DNA of 64,000 nucleotides from Viscum album (Eukaryota > Streptophyta > Magnoliopsida > Santalales > Viscaceae): contig OY728122.1 in the NCBI GenBank assembly GCA_963277665.1, positions 1,549,150,868-1,549,214,867 on the forward strand. Reading direction: 5' to 3'. The notes beneath the pieces are model-generated. The model was not told where the DNA came from. It saw nothing but the letters and a program-made list of their open reading frames with translations, and did no database searches. Positions 11,334 through 24,494 of this stretch are shown here, piece by piece. Numbering within the stretch: position 1 is the first letter of the stretch; every line of letters begins with the position of its first letter. A program made the translations under genes and the position numbers.

Positions 11334-13260
11334 TGTTGGAGTTGGTTGTCTAGAACCAACTACTTTGTACTTTATTCATTAAATAAAAGCCTTATCACAT
11401 CTTGATTGTTCTTCTGCGTGACATGTCATGTGATAATGTCCTAAGGATAACTGTTGCATTAAAGGGTCATAGTAGATCCCTGCTATGTTGAGAACCCGGA
11501 AGTTCAATAACATTGTTCTTGAATGTATGTTCTATGGACAAATGATATTATTTCAGGGACACAAATAATACAGGTCATTAGGGGTGAGGACTCATAAAAC
11601 ATTGAGGTACCTTCTCATGGTGTGCGCCCTTGGTAATATCTAGGAGGATATTATAAGAACGAGACTCGCCATTAGGAAATCCACATTTAATTATATCATT
11701 GGGTGTTCCTGTCTGTGGACGTGTGTATTGGTCCATAGACATTAAGATTATTATTAATGGGTATTACAACTCGCGCACTTAGATGTATTGACGAAAACTG
11801 TGATGACACATTGTTCTCAGTGATGTAGGATACGTTGGGTGCGTCACGAGTAATATTGCCTTAATAGATAATGTGAGAAAGGATTTGTCCCTTTCGTTCC
11901 ATAACGGAAGTAGATATCTCAAGTCCTTTGATGGAATTGATATACCCTAAATAAACCCATGTCCATGGTAAGGTATAGGAAAGTTCAATTCCGGGAAGTC
12001 ATAGAACGAATAATCAAGCACATTGATTGATGGCACTAGCATGCAACTCACTTGATTGGAGATATCGAGACAAAGGGTTTATATTACACAGTAAGCATTC
12101 GTAGGAGGTGATACGTCATTCTGGCGTTAACTTATTTCTCTATGGGTGCCTTGGTGTGTTGCTAGATGCTAACCTTGGACATTAGGCAGGCTCAGCCTAA
12201 TGCCACTAAGAAAGAGGCCTAGAGGATCACACACTAACTCTGTCCATTTATCTGAGTTAAATATTAATTTAACAAGTTAAATAAATATTACTCCCCATTG
12301 TGGTTTAATAATTATTTAAGGATGCCTGATCGCATTTGTTTCGACACAAGTTATTCGAGAGAATATAGTGTGGCCAGAATAATATATATTTATTAGCGAG
12401 AAATGTAGTTACATTTATTTAAGAAATAAATAGTCATTACTCACGGTCTAATAAATATGGTGGAGGAAATAAATAAAATGAAAAAATAAAAGCACACACC
12501 ATGTATATTTATATACACTCCGTGTAGTTTGTTTTTCATGATTCGTGAGAAAATATTGTTTATTTAATTAAATGATATTAAATGTAAAATTTTGGGCCCA
12601 TGTCAAGTAAAAATGATGGTCAACTGTCATTATTAACAGATGTGGCATTACTAAGAATTAAATGAAATTATTAAATGCTTTCGGGAAATTAATTCATTTT
12701 ATTATTCTAAGTATTATAATCCCAATTACATTATACTCATACAATCAGAGCCATTGTTGTGCACAATGGATTTGTAAATACTCTCAAGCCAAAGAGAGGA
12801 TTTACTTTCCACCAAGAACACCCTCAAGTTACGAGAGCAAGATCCTCCACCGAATCAAGGTGGTCGAAGGCAGACATCGCAAGCGAAGGTTCTTCCACGC
12901 TAGCACCCGGAGATCCCTTCGGCAGCATCCGGAGATACGTGCCACATGTGTGGATCACCGCTAGAGGAAACCTACACTTGGATTCTACGACGCAACGACG
13001 GATCACAGAATCGTGACCAGACACATCAACGAAAAAAGAATTCAAACGAGGTAATTCTTTGCATTAATTAAATTAATTATAATCAACATATGATGATCCT
13101 TCTCAAGGGTTCCGGGAATCTTCTTTTCTTTTCGTTCATCATTCTATTCCAAAGATTTGGCGTTTTATATCATGAAGGATCTCAGATTGAACATTGTTTA
13201 ACGTTAAAATAAAAGTTGGGAAAACCCACCAACGCGCTTCCGCTGCGCCTGGAACCTACA
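11334..13260 (+). repeat. 3' LTR of the copia element
   Basis: Direct repeat of 3352-5279, starting with an intact TG and ending in cctaca. Differences from the 5' copy are scattered substitutions plus a few one- or two-base gaps. The candidate TATA string is at 12504-12515. Confidence 0.95.
12504..12515 (+). promoter_or_regulatory. Candidate TATA box in the copia 3' LTR
   Basis: Same string as 4522-4533, followed by the tacactccgtgta palindrome-like motif. In the 3' copy it could only drive transcription outward into the flank. Confidence 0.4.
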
Positions 13261-13265
13261 ATGTT
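13261..13265. repeat. Right target-site duplication of the copia element
   Basis: atgtt, matching the left atgta at four of five bases. Confidence 0.6.
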
Positions 13266-16200
13266 ATGGTGTATAACCAACATGTTAGGGGGTAGGAGTT
13301 TCTTTCCAAAACTTGATAATCCTTATGTTCTTATTTTTATTAAATTATAAACATATGAGGTAAGTTTGAGATTTTAATGAAGAATATAAATTGGATTTAA
13401 CTAGTCCCTGAGGTTGATGTTCTTAATGTGAGAAAATTTGTAAAAATAAAAGAGGTCATTGATTTACCCACCCCCTCTTAGTGATCTAATAGGACTAGGG
13501 TATTTATAAATTTCATATAAGTCCATTAAAACTGGAGTAAAATGGGAAATTGGGATATCATGGATAATCACTAAGACATGAGGCATAATAAGTCATTTTT
13601 ACTTGTATTAAGTTCATCTCACATAGTTTTACTAAACATAAATAATTAAATAAAGTATATATTTATCAAAAATAAATTCCCTATGGTGTGGGGAATATTA
13701 ATACTAAATTAAGAAAGGTAAATTAACTTATAATAAAATCATCTCAGTGGTATCAATGTTGTGGAATGTAGATATATTGTTTAAAGAGATTGGGAGAGAG
13801 AGAGAGTGATTACTAAAAGTAAATATTATTAAGGATTTAAATCCACATTAATCTAATATGTCTACACTTCTAGTTTAGGGGCTTCATTTTGTATTGATGT
13901 TATAATGAGAGATTATAACATATGAGGTATGAAATTCTATATCTAGCGATAAATCCATTTTTTAATTATTTCGATATGTGTATTCGAACCTAGGAAGGAT
14001 AATCAATTTTTTAGGAGCCTTTTTAATTAAATAAAAATATTTCTATTTCAATGATTTAAATATTTTATTATTGGGGAAATTTGATGTAGAAATATTTTAG
14101 CACATTTTTTTGATTCTGTTTTTGATATTTTATGAGGTTTTACTTACAGAAACTATTCCATAATTGAGAAATTGTTTAATATTTCATAAACCATGTTTTA
14201 CATTAAATTAATTTATTATTTTGAAAAAAATGAGTATTTATTTTGATTTAATGATAAAATTTTATTTGGTTCAAATTTAATATTCTTAAAGAACACATAT
14301 TTTTATTGAAATTATTTTCAAATTGATTTTTGTTATTTTGGTTTTCCAAGATTAATTATTTATAAAATTAGAAACTTTTTTTCCTTAATTCAATTCATGT
14401 ATTCAATTATAAATCCTCATTTGTAAACTCGTTAATTTATATCTTCATGAATTTATATTTTCTATTTTGCAATTAATTATTTTTATAAAAAATTAATTCT
14501 ATGTGTTTTATGACTTTCTTCCATGAAATTGTTTTGCTAAAATTTGAAAAAGAATAAAGCTTCTTGAACCCAGGAGTAAAGGATTATTTTTGTTGCACAC
14601 AAGAGCTTCCACAACCAAATATTTTCTGCTCAATCATTCTTCAATTTGAATGTAGATTTTATTCAATGCATTCATAAAGAATCCTTAAATCCATCTTCCA
14701 TAGATCTTTTATGGATATATTCTATTCCATCCTTCCATGGTGTCATTATTTTATAAAATCACACATAATTCCAGGGGTAATCATATATCAAGTAGTACCT
14801 TTTCAATTTTTATGTTCTTTAATGACTTTCATTCATTCCAAGAAACCCTCCTCTTTAAATTCCTCCACACAAAACACCACCTTAAATAATCATTAATGAT
14901 TTTTTTCTTGTTAATCCAACTTCTATGTTCCACCCTTACCTACATCGCACTATATACATATTCTGGCATTATACCTATATTTCTTGAGTGTCAATGTTTT
15001 TGTGCCCCCATCTCATTTCCCATGTATTATCAGTCCTACCTATTGTTGAGCTCAGTCGGATCATATCAGGTTATGGAGAATTAAATATGTTTGACTAAAA
15101 TAAAAAGAAATGAACTAACCTTTTCATATTAAAATTATACAATAATACTAAAAACCCTGATGAAAATTGAGGGTCCATGCTGAGGGCTACTGAAATATAT
15201 TTCATCAATTATGTAACCCCAAATAAAAAGCTATGATAAATGAAATGAGGCTGAAAGAATGTTTAGTATGATGATAAATTCAAAAAACCTTGTCATTATT
15301 CAATGATTAAATAATGAAACCAGATGGCGTATGATTATTTTCCAAACTATAAACTAAATATGATATTCCAAGGACAATATTATAAAAATGATTATTTATA
15401 GATAGTCTAGAAGATGGAATACGATTTAAAAATATATGACATTAGAGTTGAGAAGTAATGAGATTTTTTATCAATGAATCCAAGACATGTCATTCCTGAC
15501 TGATATTTTGTTTGAAATTATGACTTCTTGTGTGATATTTTTGATTGATAGATAAGGATGTGTTTCATGATGAAGAAAAAATGAAATTTGAATCACGGTG
15601 AAAGACTCATGTAGAAGTTGAACAGAGATGAATAACTGATTATGTAGAGCTAATAAATCTACGTTGTTAATGCATAAGAGGTGATGTTGTCAATATTATA
15701 TCAGGATTCACTAAATATGACATTTGATATTAGGATTTTAATCGATGAAACACAACGAGATGATATGAAATATAAATAACAAAATATTTATCACATTTTT
15801 GAAGAGTTATGTTATTTCAAATGAGTGTGAAGAATATGGCCTATGTAATTGATGTATGTTTGAGCATATATGTGTCTAGGAAGAACATATGATTTAAATT
15901 AGACGATATAGAGTATGGAACAACGTGAATTAAATAAATACCTACTGATGATATTAGGAGATTTAGAGATGATCTTTACAAGATGAAGAAGGAAGTTACT
16001 CCAGTTTTAGTTGAGATCAGTATAAAATGAGGACTATGGGTGCATCGATGATGTTATCTATAATGGTATTTAGATCTATTTGTAGGAGTGATACTGAGAA
16101 ATTCCAAGGGGGCATCAATATACCAGTTTGTGTGGCTATGGAACCGAGTTGGTGTGCATGCCAGGTGTTTAATCAAATTCACCAATGAGTTTGAGTTAGA

Positions 16201-19063
16201 GTAAAATAGTTTCCTGAGATTTTTTTTTAACTTTTTTTGAATCGATATGGTTGAGTTTGAGTGATCGAAAAATACAAATTAATAAATTAGTATATCTAAT
16301 GAACATATGGATAGATTCCAATGACTTTTTATATTTTCTAATTCAATGTTTTCCTTCACCATAATTTTTGGTAGTTCTTTAACCTAGACTGAATCTTAAT
16401 GAGAATTGAGATGAATTCATGTATGAAATGAATGATTATGTTAGATACTTAGTGTATTAATATGAACTAAAATTCATATTTCATAGTAACTAATGTAGAC
16501 ATAATTTAATAAAAGTCTATATAATTTCAATTTTGTCATCATGATGAAGACAACAAGTGGAAAATATTAATATATAGGATTAATTAATACATGAAGTATA
16601 GGTGTGGAAGTTTAAGAAACAGTTAGTATTATAAATTTTGGGTTAAAATTAAATAATCCAAATATGTTGTGTAAAATTAAAATTAAATATAGGTTATAGT
16701 CACATGGCCTTTCAAAATACTGTATATAAATTCATAATTAATCATTCAAGGAAAAGGGGAGCAAGAAGCCACGATATGATGGAATATTCTGTTGAATCAT
16801 AGAAAAATTCGTGAATCGAATTATGGTCTCCTCCAATACTACACCAACATGGGTTTTTTGGATCAAATTGAGGTGTTTATTTTATTTTACATAAAAAAGA
16901 ATATGAATAATGAAGGCACAATATGTGGAGGTCATTCAAGATATCATGAAGATGATGTTTGTGAGATGGTTATGATGATAGTATTGGCACACAATTTATG
17001 TGGGAGATATTCTAGAGACCATGGGGACACTCAAAGGCTCAAGGAAACATAAATCCCAAACCATCCTTTAATCATCACTATTCATTACTGATAATTCATA
17101 CATTTGGGTTAAAGAACCCAATTTGAGCTATGGGAAGGGTCATTGGTTGGAGAACACAAGGATGTTGTGGATTGGGAGATGGAGCTAAAGGAAGAGATTA
17201 ATCACTCCATATATCTAGATTTATGTTTCTCTACATCACATTTCATTTTTCAAGATATTTTTAATGGATTATATTTTTCTTTAACATTAATTTATAGAAA
17301 ATTATTTTAGAGGATTATTCCAAATTGATTGAGAAGCATTTAATTTTACTAATTAATTATTATCCTATATCAAGAGGTATGTGTTATTACAACTAGAGTT
17401 CTTATCTTCACATACTAATGAGAACATCTTTAGTCTAATACAATTCTTGAATATAAAAAAATATTATATTTTTCCTTTGTGGCTACAACCAAATTACTTT
17501 TTTTTTGGAAATGGTTGTGGTATAATCTATTCCATGAGAAAGAGTATCCATCTTGAGTTCTGTTAAAAATAACAGTTCTCAAGAATATTCTCTAGTTCAA
17601 ATAATTAATCCAATAATTGTTATACAATTTATTCATTTCCATATTCCTTAAAAATCATCTTGGTTTAACATAATTAAAGACCAAGATCATCTTATTTTAA
17701 ATATATCCAATCTAATTACCATAATTCAATAAACTATTTGTCTCATTCAATTGTACCTTTTCCATTATTTCCCCTATAACCCACATCATCATTCCATCAA
17801 TTAATTTCTTTTTTCTCCTTTTTTATGTCCCCCAAAAAAATTCCTTCCCTATAGGATAATACTGTTTAATGAATTTTTAGTGTTATTAGGACATAAATAT
17901 AAAAATCGAGATCATTTCAAAGAATACTGTTCTTTAGGTGTTTGGCTCCTATATTTAGTCTTGTGTTGCAAGTGTTATCCCAGCTTCTAGGATATTTATG
18001 ATATAGATGTCTCACTAATCCTCCAACCCCCACTTTTTCATATATCTATATTTTTTTATGTAGGAATATCCAGACAATTGTTGATTACAATTATAGTTAA
18101 TGTACTCTTATGTGATGAAGTGTCTCATGATTATGAAGTACATTTATATACGACATATGGTGACTAAATGGATACTTCACATACATGTATTTAGCATGTA
18201 ATGAATTACTATTTTTATATTTTTATTTATATATGGTCTATTATGTCTTATAAAATAGTGTATGATCACATGGGTTTTAGTAGACTATTATATCACTATG
18301 TGATTATGGGGTCATGATGATGATGTGGATGAGATGTTTTTCAAGAAGGAGATGTCTGAATATGATGATGGTGTAGATGATATTTGTTTTCATAGAGGTA
18401 CAATAAGAATTATGAAGGGGATGTGAGTACGATGATATAATAATTTTGGGTATAAAAAGACTTTTTAGTGGCAATTTTCTAGTGTTTTAACTTTATATAT
18501 ATATACATATAATACATTTTGATATTGTGTGCCCTACTTCCTTGAGATATTGGGTAATCAAGACTTGCTGAGGATGGGAATACATATAAACTAATTTAAG
18601 TAATGAGTTAATTTTATCTATTTAGCCTCGGGTATTAAATATGCTTCTTTCACATTTTCATGAGAGGATTGAAAAGGGATCATACTATGTATATCTGTAT
18701 TCTCATGAATATATATATATATATAACTAATTTTTAGGTACTTGGGAGGGAGTTGGTGATTGATCATGGTATTAATATCTTTTCGAGGATGTTTGTGTGG
18801 TGATGTATTTGGTATTCATTACCCTAAGAGTTTCTATGGTATATTCCTACTTTTATGTTTTTAATTGAATTAAATATAATGTACTGTGACTAGTTTATTC
18901 ATCATTATAGAGTTTATGGGATTTTTTTCATATACATGGAATAATGAGGGAAATTTCTTCTCTATGTGCATGTTTTATAGCCTTAGTGATCATTTTCATC
19001 TAGTGGTATATTGGATTTGGGGATTCAAAGTCACTCATATACTCATTGATGAAGCAAGAGGGT
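13266..19063. other. Unassigned AT-rich decayed sequence between the copia element and element A
   Basis: No LTR terminus, zinc knuckle, RT motif or credible gene is visible on either strand. Open frames here (14711-14896, 14896-15084, 16792-17052, 17381-17566, 18886-19068) are short, have skewed composition and match nothing I know. Small simple repeats occur: a GA run at 13792-13807 and AT runs near 18497 and 18709-18725. The pattern fits old transposon DNA mutated past recognition. Confidence 0.5.
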
Positions 19064-19640
19064 TGTAAAGAACATTCAATTTATTTTATATTCCCCTTTG
19101 AATAAATACTATTTATATAGATTATTTCAAAACCAATAAACAAACTAAAATAAAAAATGATACTTTTTATTATGATGAAATATTACTATGTAAGATAATC
19201 ATTAATATGTTAGGAGAACATAATATGAAACTTCATTAAGAAAACTATAAGAACAATAAATTCACAAGTAAATAAATTGAACATGATTATAAAATCATTA
19301 TCCATTGGTTTCCCAAGAATATAAAACCCCATTCTAAAATATTTAATTAAGGAAAATAAGTAAAAATATAATATAAATCTTGAGAGAGTTGTAAATGGAT
19401 ATGATTAATGATTTTAGTGATATATGTAAGGATATATATAGCAATAAAATATGGTCTTTATTGATGGAGAAATTGGGTATATGGTTTTTGGATATATGAC
19501 CACTGGGTAAAAATGTATATAATAGGTATATTGAAGTTTTTTAATTTAATATAATATTATTTTAAAATAATAAATAATTTTAGAAAGTAAAAAATAAATA
19601 ATATTTAATTAAAATATTTAATAATAAATATAAGTATTTT
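19064..19640 (+). repeat. Element A 5' LTR, recognisable part
   Basis: The start aligns with 45130 onward. Best kept are tcattaagaaaact at 19236 against about 45298, the phrase ggatatatgaccactgg near 19490, and ataggtatattga near 19520 against 45606. Similarity is patchy and I cannot see the LTR end, so the true LTR may be longer. Confidence 0.55.
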
Positions 19641-22600
19641 TATTCCTCACATATCATCATAATTATTATGGTTATTATTAAAGAAATATTTAATGTATTT
19701 ATAAAACAAAACAAAATATTCTAATATTAATTTAATGATAAAATTGAATTGTTATAAGATAAATAAATATTTTTAATGGTATGTAGTTAAAATCATTAAA
19801 TTATTTAAGAAGATATTTTTGAAATAACTCTTTTTTAGTGTTGTGCATTTTTATCATAATTCATCAAATTTATCACTTTTAAATGATTAATATATTTTCA
19901 ATTTTCAATTAATTAACTAATATATTAAAACTTATTTAATTATTAATTGGCATGAAATATGATTAAGAACACGTAATGGAAAAAAAGACATTCAAAAAAT
20001 AATTATTTAAATATATATGATGTGTTCCTATAAAAGTAAAATTTCTTATATTATTAAGTTATATTGGAATAAATAGAGTCCAAATTTTTATTAAACCCTA
20101 TAAAAATTCGGTAATATGTTTAATTTAATTTTTTGGTATAAAAAGAAGTTACTATGGTAAAAATTGTGTTACCACAGTAGAGGTAAATGTGTTAAAAAAT
20201 GGGCAGTGACCCAAAATGTCATAAAAACTAATATTGGAATGAGTGTATTATGTAATTATCAAACTAAGTTAATCCATTATCATTAATTTGTTATTTTAAA
20301 TCCTCATTACTTTGAAAATGATACACTTATTCATTAAAAATAGTTATTTGTAGTAATGCCACTCAAAACTCACGTACAAAAGGACCTCTCTTATACCCCC
20401 ATTAAAAAAGTATATGGATTTGGTTATCTCTTAAATTACTCCACATTTTTCCAATGATAAATTATTATTTTAATTTTTTATCCTCTGGTCCCAAAAAAGA
20501 TGCCTAAATTTTTCATTCCGGAGGATCCCATTTGAAGAAAGATAGATTTTATCAAAGTATTCACCTAGTTATTAACCATATTATTCAATTACCTTATGAT
20601 ATCTAATATTAATAAATCTAATTATCCACTCATATTGTGTAATTTTAGTGTCCTTATTCTTATGAAAAATTTATATTACTATTATATTACTCTATACTCT
20701 TACAGAATCATTATTATGACATGTTTTTTTTTGTTTAGGTTGGTTAAATAATCTACATGAATGGTCAAAAAATATTACCACCATTATAAAAATGAATGTT
20801 TATAAATAAATTAATAGTAATAAAATATATTATTAAATAGAAATATATTGTTTGAATATGTATGTGGAAATGCGATACAAAAAATATCATTATATCGTAA
20901 CTTGTTATTATTGATAAATTACCTGAAACATACTCATCTTGGACTCCATTCTCACGAACCATACCCATACCTTCCATAAAATGAACAAGGTACTACATTA
21001 ATAATTGAAAAATAATTATTACACTAACTTAAATAATTTTATATTTTTTAAATTTTTATTAAATAAATATTATCGACATTATTATCATGAAACTTTTATA
21101 AAATAATAAAATTTACTAACATCTGCTGATTGAAGTAGACAACAACTATCAATTTTTTAATTAATGATTATAATTGAAGAGTATAAAAGGAAATATATAT
21201 GAATAATAATCCTAGATAATTAATTATTATATTTATGTTTATTATATAGGGGTTTAACAACTATCATGGAGGTATATAGTAAAGGTTAGGTTTTTTCATC
21301 ACAAATTCTGTTCTTTAGAACATGTTTCAGATTACACATATATTATAATTTATATGAGTAATAAACTGAATATTTGTCATATTTTGTCATAAATAACTCC
21401 TTATTAATGATATTTAAATATTATTTTATATTTATAATTTTTTTCCCTTTTATCAATTCTTTAATAAATTCATAAAGGTATCTCAACTTAACTTCCCTTC
21501 TTTGAGATATGATTAATATTCACCACTTGTTTTATTTTCTCTGGTGTAATAATATACCGATTGATATATTTGTATCATAATTATCATGGAATGTAATATA
21601 TTTAAACATTATTCTTAGTCACTCTATTTCACAATATTTTGATTCAAATGTTACCAAAGACGCAGGGGTTTCATTCCAAACTCACTTTGAAATTGAGATT
21701 GTTTGTGACTAAATTTTTTTAGGAAAAATTAATTATTCTTTTTCTCTAAAAACAAATTTTTATAATCAATTTTTATGGGTTTCTGTTTATATTTTTAGCA
21801 TTTCACCTCCCTTATGTTCATAATTTAACTAAACGGATGCTTGTAAGATAATACGATCTTGTCTCTCATTTTTGATTTGGAATATGTGTACTCTATGTTC
21901 ATAATTTTTTTATGAATGTCATTATATATAATAATATTATTTATTATGATCACATAATATTTTCCTTGACAACCTTTACAATCTAATTAAATTAATCTAT
22001 TTTCAACATTTTCTGCTAGAATCATTTCGTATATTCATATAATTTTTATTCAAAGTCACGAAATAAATTTTTTATTAATAGATTATAAATGAATTTTATT
22101 TTTATAGTATTGATCAGTTTTGTTTATGAATATCCCATTCCGTGTTTTTATTGTTTTATAATGTAAATTCAATACCTGTTTGTATAAATTTTTTGATTTT
22201 GGAATATCAGTTATAAAAATTGTAAAATGCATTTCTTCTAATTTTTCAATGTAATTTTATTATACTATTATAAAGTGTTTTTATTCTCTTTTAACACCCT
22301 TTAAAATTATTTTTTCTTGATAATATTTATGATTGAATGATATATTCTACCATATATCTCTAGATAACTTATGATGTTATTTCAATAAAATCATAATAAA
22401 ACTCGTTTTTTCTCACGGTTTAATTATGCTATATTGTGATAATGAATATCTTAATTTTTATGTGGAAGGAATATATATATATAGATATATATATTATCAT
22501 TATGTGATTAGTGGGTTCATTATATCCCTCTAATTAACTATTTAATGTTTTATATCTAATGATATGAGGATAAGACACAAGTGGTTAGCCTATGTCCAAA

Positions 22601-24024
22601 ATATTATGGGGTTTGGGTGATTATCCCAAGATAACTATGTAATGGGACGATAGTTAGCATAGTCCATTGTATTATGAATATATTGAAGGTTTAAATTGAC
22701 ATATCTTATTATGTATATGATTATATTTTTTCCAAATTATTATGTTTTCCTCTATAAACATTTTTTTTCATAGATCATGATTAATGAATCATATTTCCAA
22801 ACTCCTATGACTCACGTATTATATGTTGGAAAAATAAATATACCATGAATCAATATTTATGATATATATTTTTTGGTTTGTTTTCCATATGTTATTTCCA
22901 TTCCCATTTATTATGTTCTCTTAGAGATTTTCGCTTTTTATTCCTACTTATGGGTCTTTTATTGACATCTCTTATGTTCATAACATACTGGGTATCTATG
23001 GTCACCCTTTCATTTGTTTCTATTTCTCTAGGTTATGAAAAATAGTAATATTTATAAAATTTATATAATTTTATCATGTAAGAAAATTATTTTTGTGAAA
23101 TTTTTATGAATCTATATAAAATAATTGAAAATACATCTAGTCTCAAAATATAGTAACTTAACTGGTTCATCGGTTTGTTTTTATTATTTTTATTAATTAA
23201 TAATGTAAAATAATATATTATGTATTTATGTTTTTCTATGGTCACCTCAGTTTTTATAAGTGTGAATTTTAGGTATTTTGGGTATTAGGCTTAGAAAAAT
23301 AAGTGGATGAAACAAAAAACAACCTATGTTGATCCAAAAGTGGTGTATAAAGAACCTAAAAATCATAAGATGAAATAAATATGTCATAATTTAGGATAAA
23401 TGTTTATTTATTTTCCATAAAATAATATTTATTATTTTGATTACTATTTATTGATACACACCCTAACCAATCTAGTTTTAGATAATGAATAGAACAATAA
23501 TCCAATAGAGATACATATTCTTATTATCCATTCAAGAACATTAAATGTATTATTTGATTATATTTACCCATTATATCTGTAAAGTTAGATAATAATATCA
23601 AATCACCTCCACAATGAATAGATTTTTACTAATTGGTGAAAACACCTACTTGTGTGATGATTTAATCCCAAGTATAGAACTCTTATCTGAATGATGTTTT
23701 GGAGAATATGCATCCTATAAATCTTATTATTCCCCCTTTAGTTGAATTTGATGTATATATAAGAATTTATTATCAATATATATATATATCATAATAATTT
23801 CAGGGATAGGGAAGTCATATTCTATATAATATATTAACTAATGACATTAAATCAGTTCAAGACCAAATATGAAATCCTTAAATAAATTATTGTCATTACA
23901 GGGGTCTTAATACTTGGTCATGAGGTATATATAACTCAAAATGAGGTGAAAAATATCAATATTGAAGATAAATCTATATTTTAAAAATATTTATATGAAT
24001 ATCTATATAATATTTGTGGTCATC
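19641..24024 (+). other. Element A 5' interior, too decayed to read
   Basis: By position this should hold the rest of the LTR, primer-binding site, gag and protease. I found none of them: no zinc knuckle, no DTG-like motif, no credible primer-binding site. It is extremely AT-rich, with AT repeats near 22471-22494 and 23765-23790. The minus-strand open frame at 20765-20977 matches nothing I know. Confidence 0.45.
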
Positions 24025-24494
24025 CCCTAGATCAAGAAATTGAGTTTTCAATTGAAAACATACATAGTGACAAGCCAATATTAATGACTCTATATAGAAA
24101 GGCCTTGAGTCGATTATAAGAATTTAAGAAGAAACATTGAGATAATATTTATATGGGTGTTATATACCTAAAGTAATTTCCACAAGCTGAACAATTCTTA
24201 TTTGTTAATAATAAATATGGATCAATTCATTTTTTCATGTGTTATCATGGACATAAAAAGATAACGGTCAAGATAAACAATCCACTAACCCATATTGAAT
24301 AAATTTTCAATCCTATTTCAGTTGATAAATACTAATAAAATAATTATTTTTCAATCTAGATTTCACCAATTAAGGGTTAAAATGGAGGATATATCCTTGA
24401 AATCCCACCATATAAGATATAGACAATATGGACTCATAGTGATTTGATCCAGGCTTGCAAATTCCCCATTATCGTTATATATTAGATGAATAGA
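24025..24494 (+). pseudogene. Element A reverse transcriptase, N-terminal half
   Basis: Reading across frames, the gypsy RT blocks appear in order: EIEFSIENIHSDKPI (from 24036), then LYRKALSRL, a stop, EFKKK, FVNNKYGSI at the usual FVKKKDGS position, MCYHGHKKITVKINNPLTH at the usual [20 protein letters not shown] position, FFNLDF at FSKIDL, and EDISLKSHHIRYRQYG at the usual EDIPKTAFRTRYGQYE, ending in a decayed LANSP-like block. The last codons, ATG AAT AGA, are the M-N-R of the conserved MNRVF motif, and the insertion target site (24490-24494) falls on them. Each piece is weak alone; order and spacing make the identification firm. Confidence 0.85.
24490..24494. repeat. Left target-site duplication of the long-LTR non-autonomous element
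   Basis: ataga, repeated exactly at 42737-42741 on the other side of the element. Confidence 0.9.

Larger units (their letters stand above)
3352..13260 (+). mobile_element. Ty1/copia LTR retrotransposon, full length but inactive
   Basis: The element is 9.9 kb with two directly repeated LTRs of about 1.93 kb, an initiator-Met-type primer-binding site just inside the left LTR, a polypurine tract just before the right LTR, and a target duplication (4 of 5 bases). Domain order is gag, protease, integrase, reverse transcriptase, RNase H, the defining copia order. The coding frame has about a dozen in-frame stops and at least two frameshifts, so it cannot make a working polyprotein. Over the first 330 or so bases of the LTRs I count about 26 differences by eye (roughly 92% identity), making this one of the younger insertions here. 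The unusually long leader (5280-7422) is a feature of the family. I do not assign a named copia lineage. Confidence 0.95.

Noticed and set aside
15540..16200. Possible decayed gypsy pol in the interval before element A
   Set aside because: A few phrases looked like integrase linker sequence, but no two blocks occurred in the right order or spacing.
16792..17052. 86-codon plus-strand open frame as a host gene
   Set aside because: No recognised motif, no exon structure, flanked by frames of similar length that are clearly chance; nothing supports translation.
20132..20143. tggtataaaaag as the primer-binding site of element A
   Set aside because: Only eight of twelve positions match the initiator Met complement, and no LTR end was found next to it.
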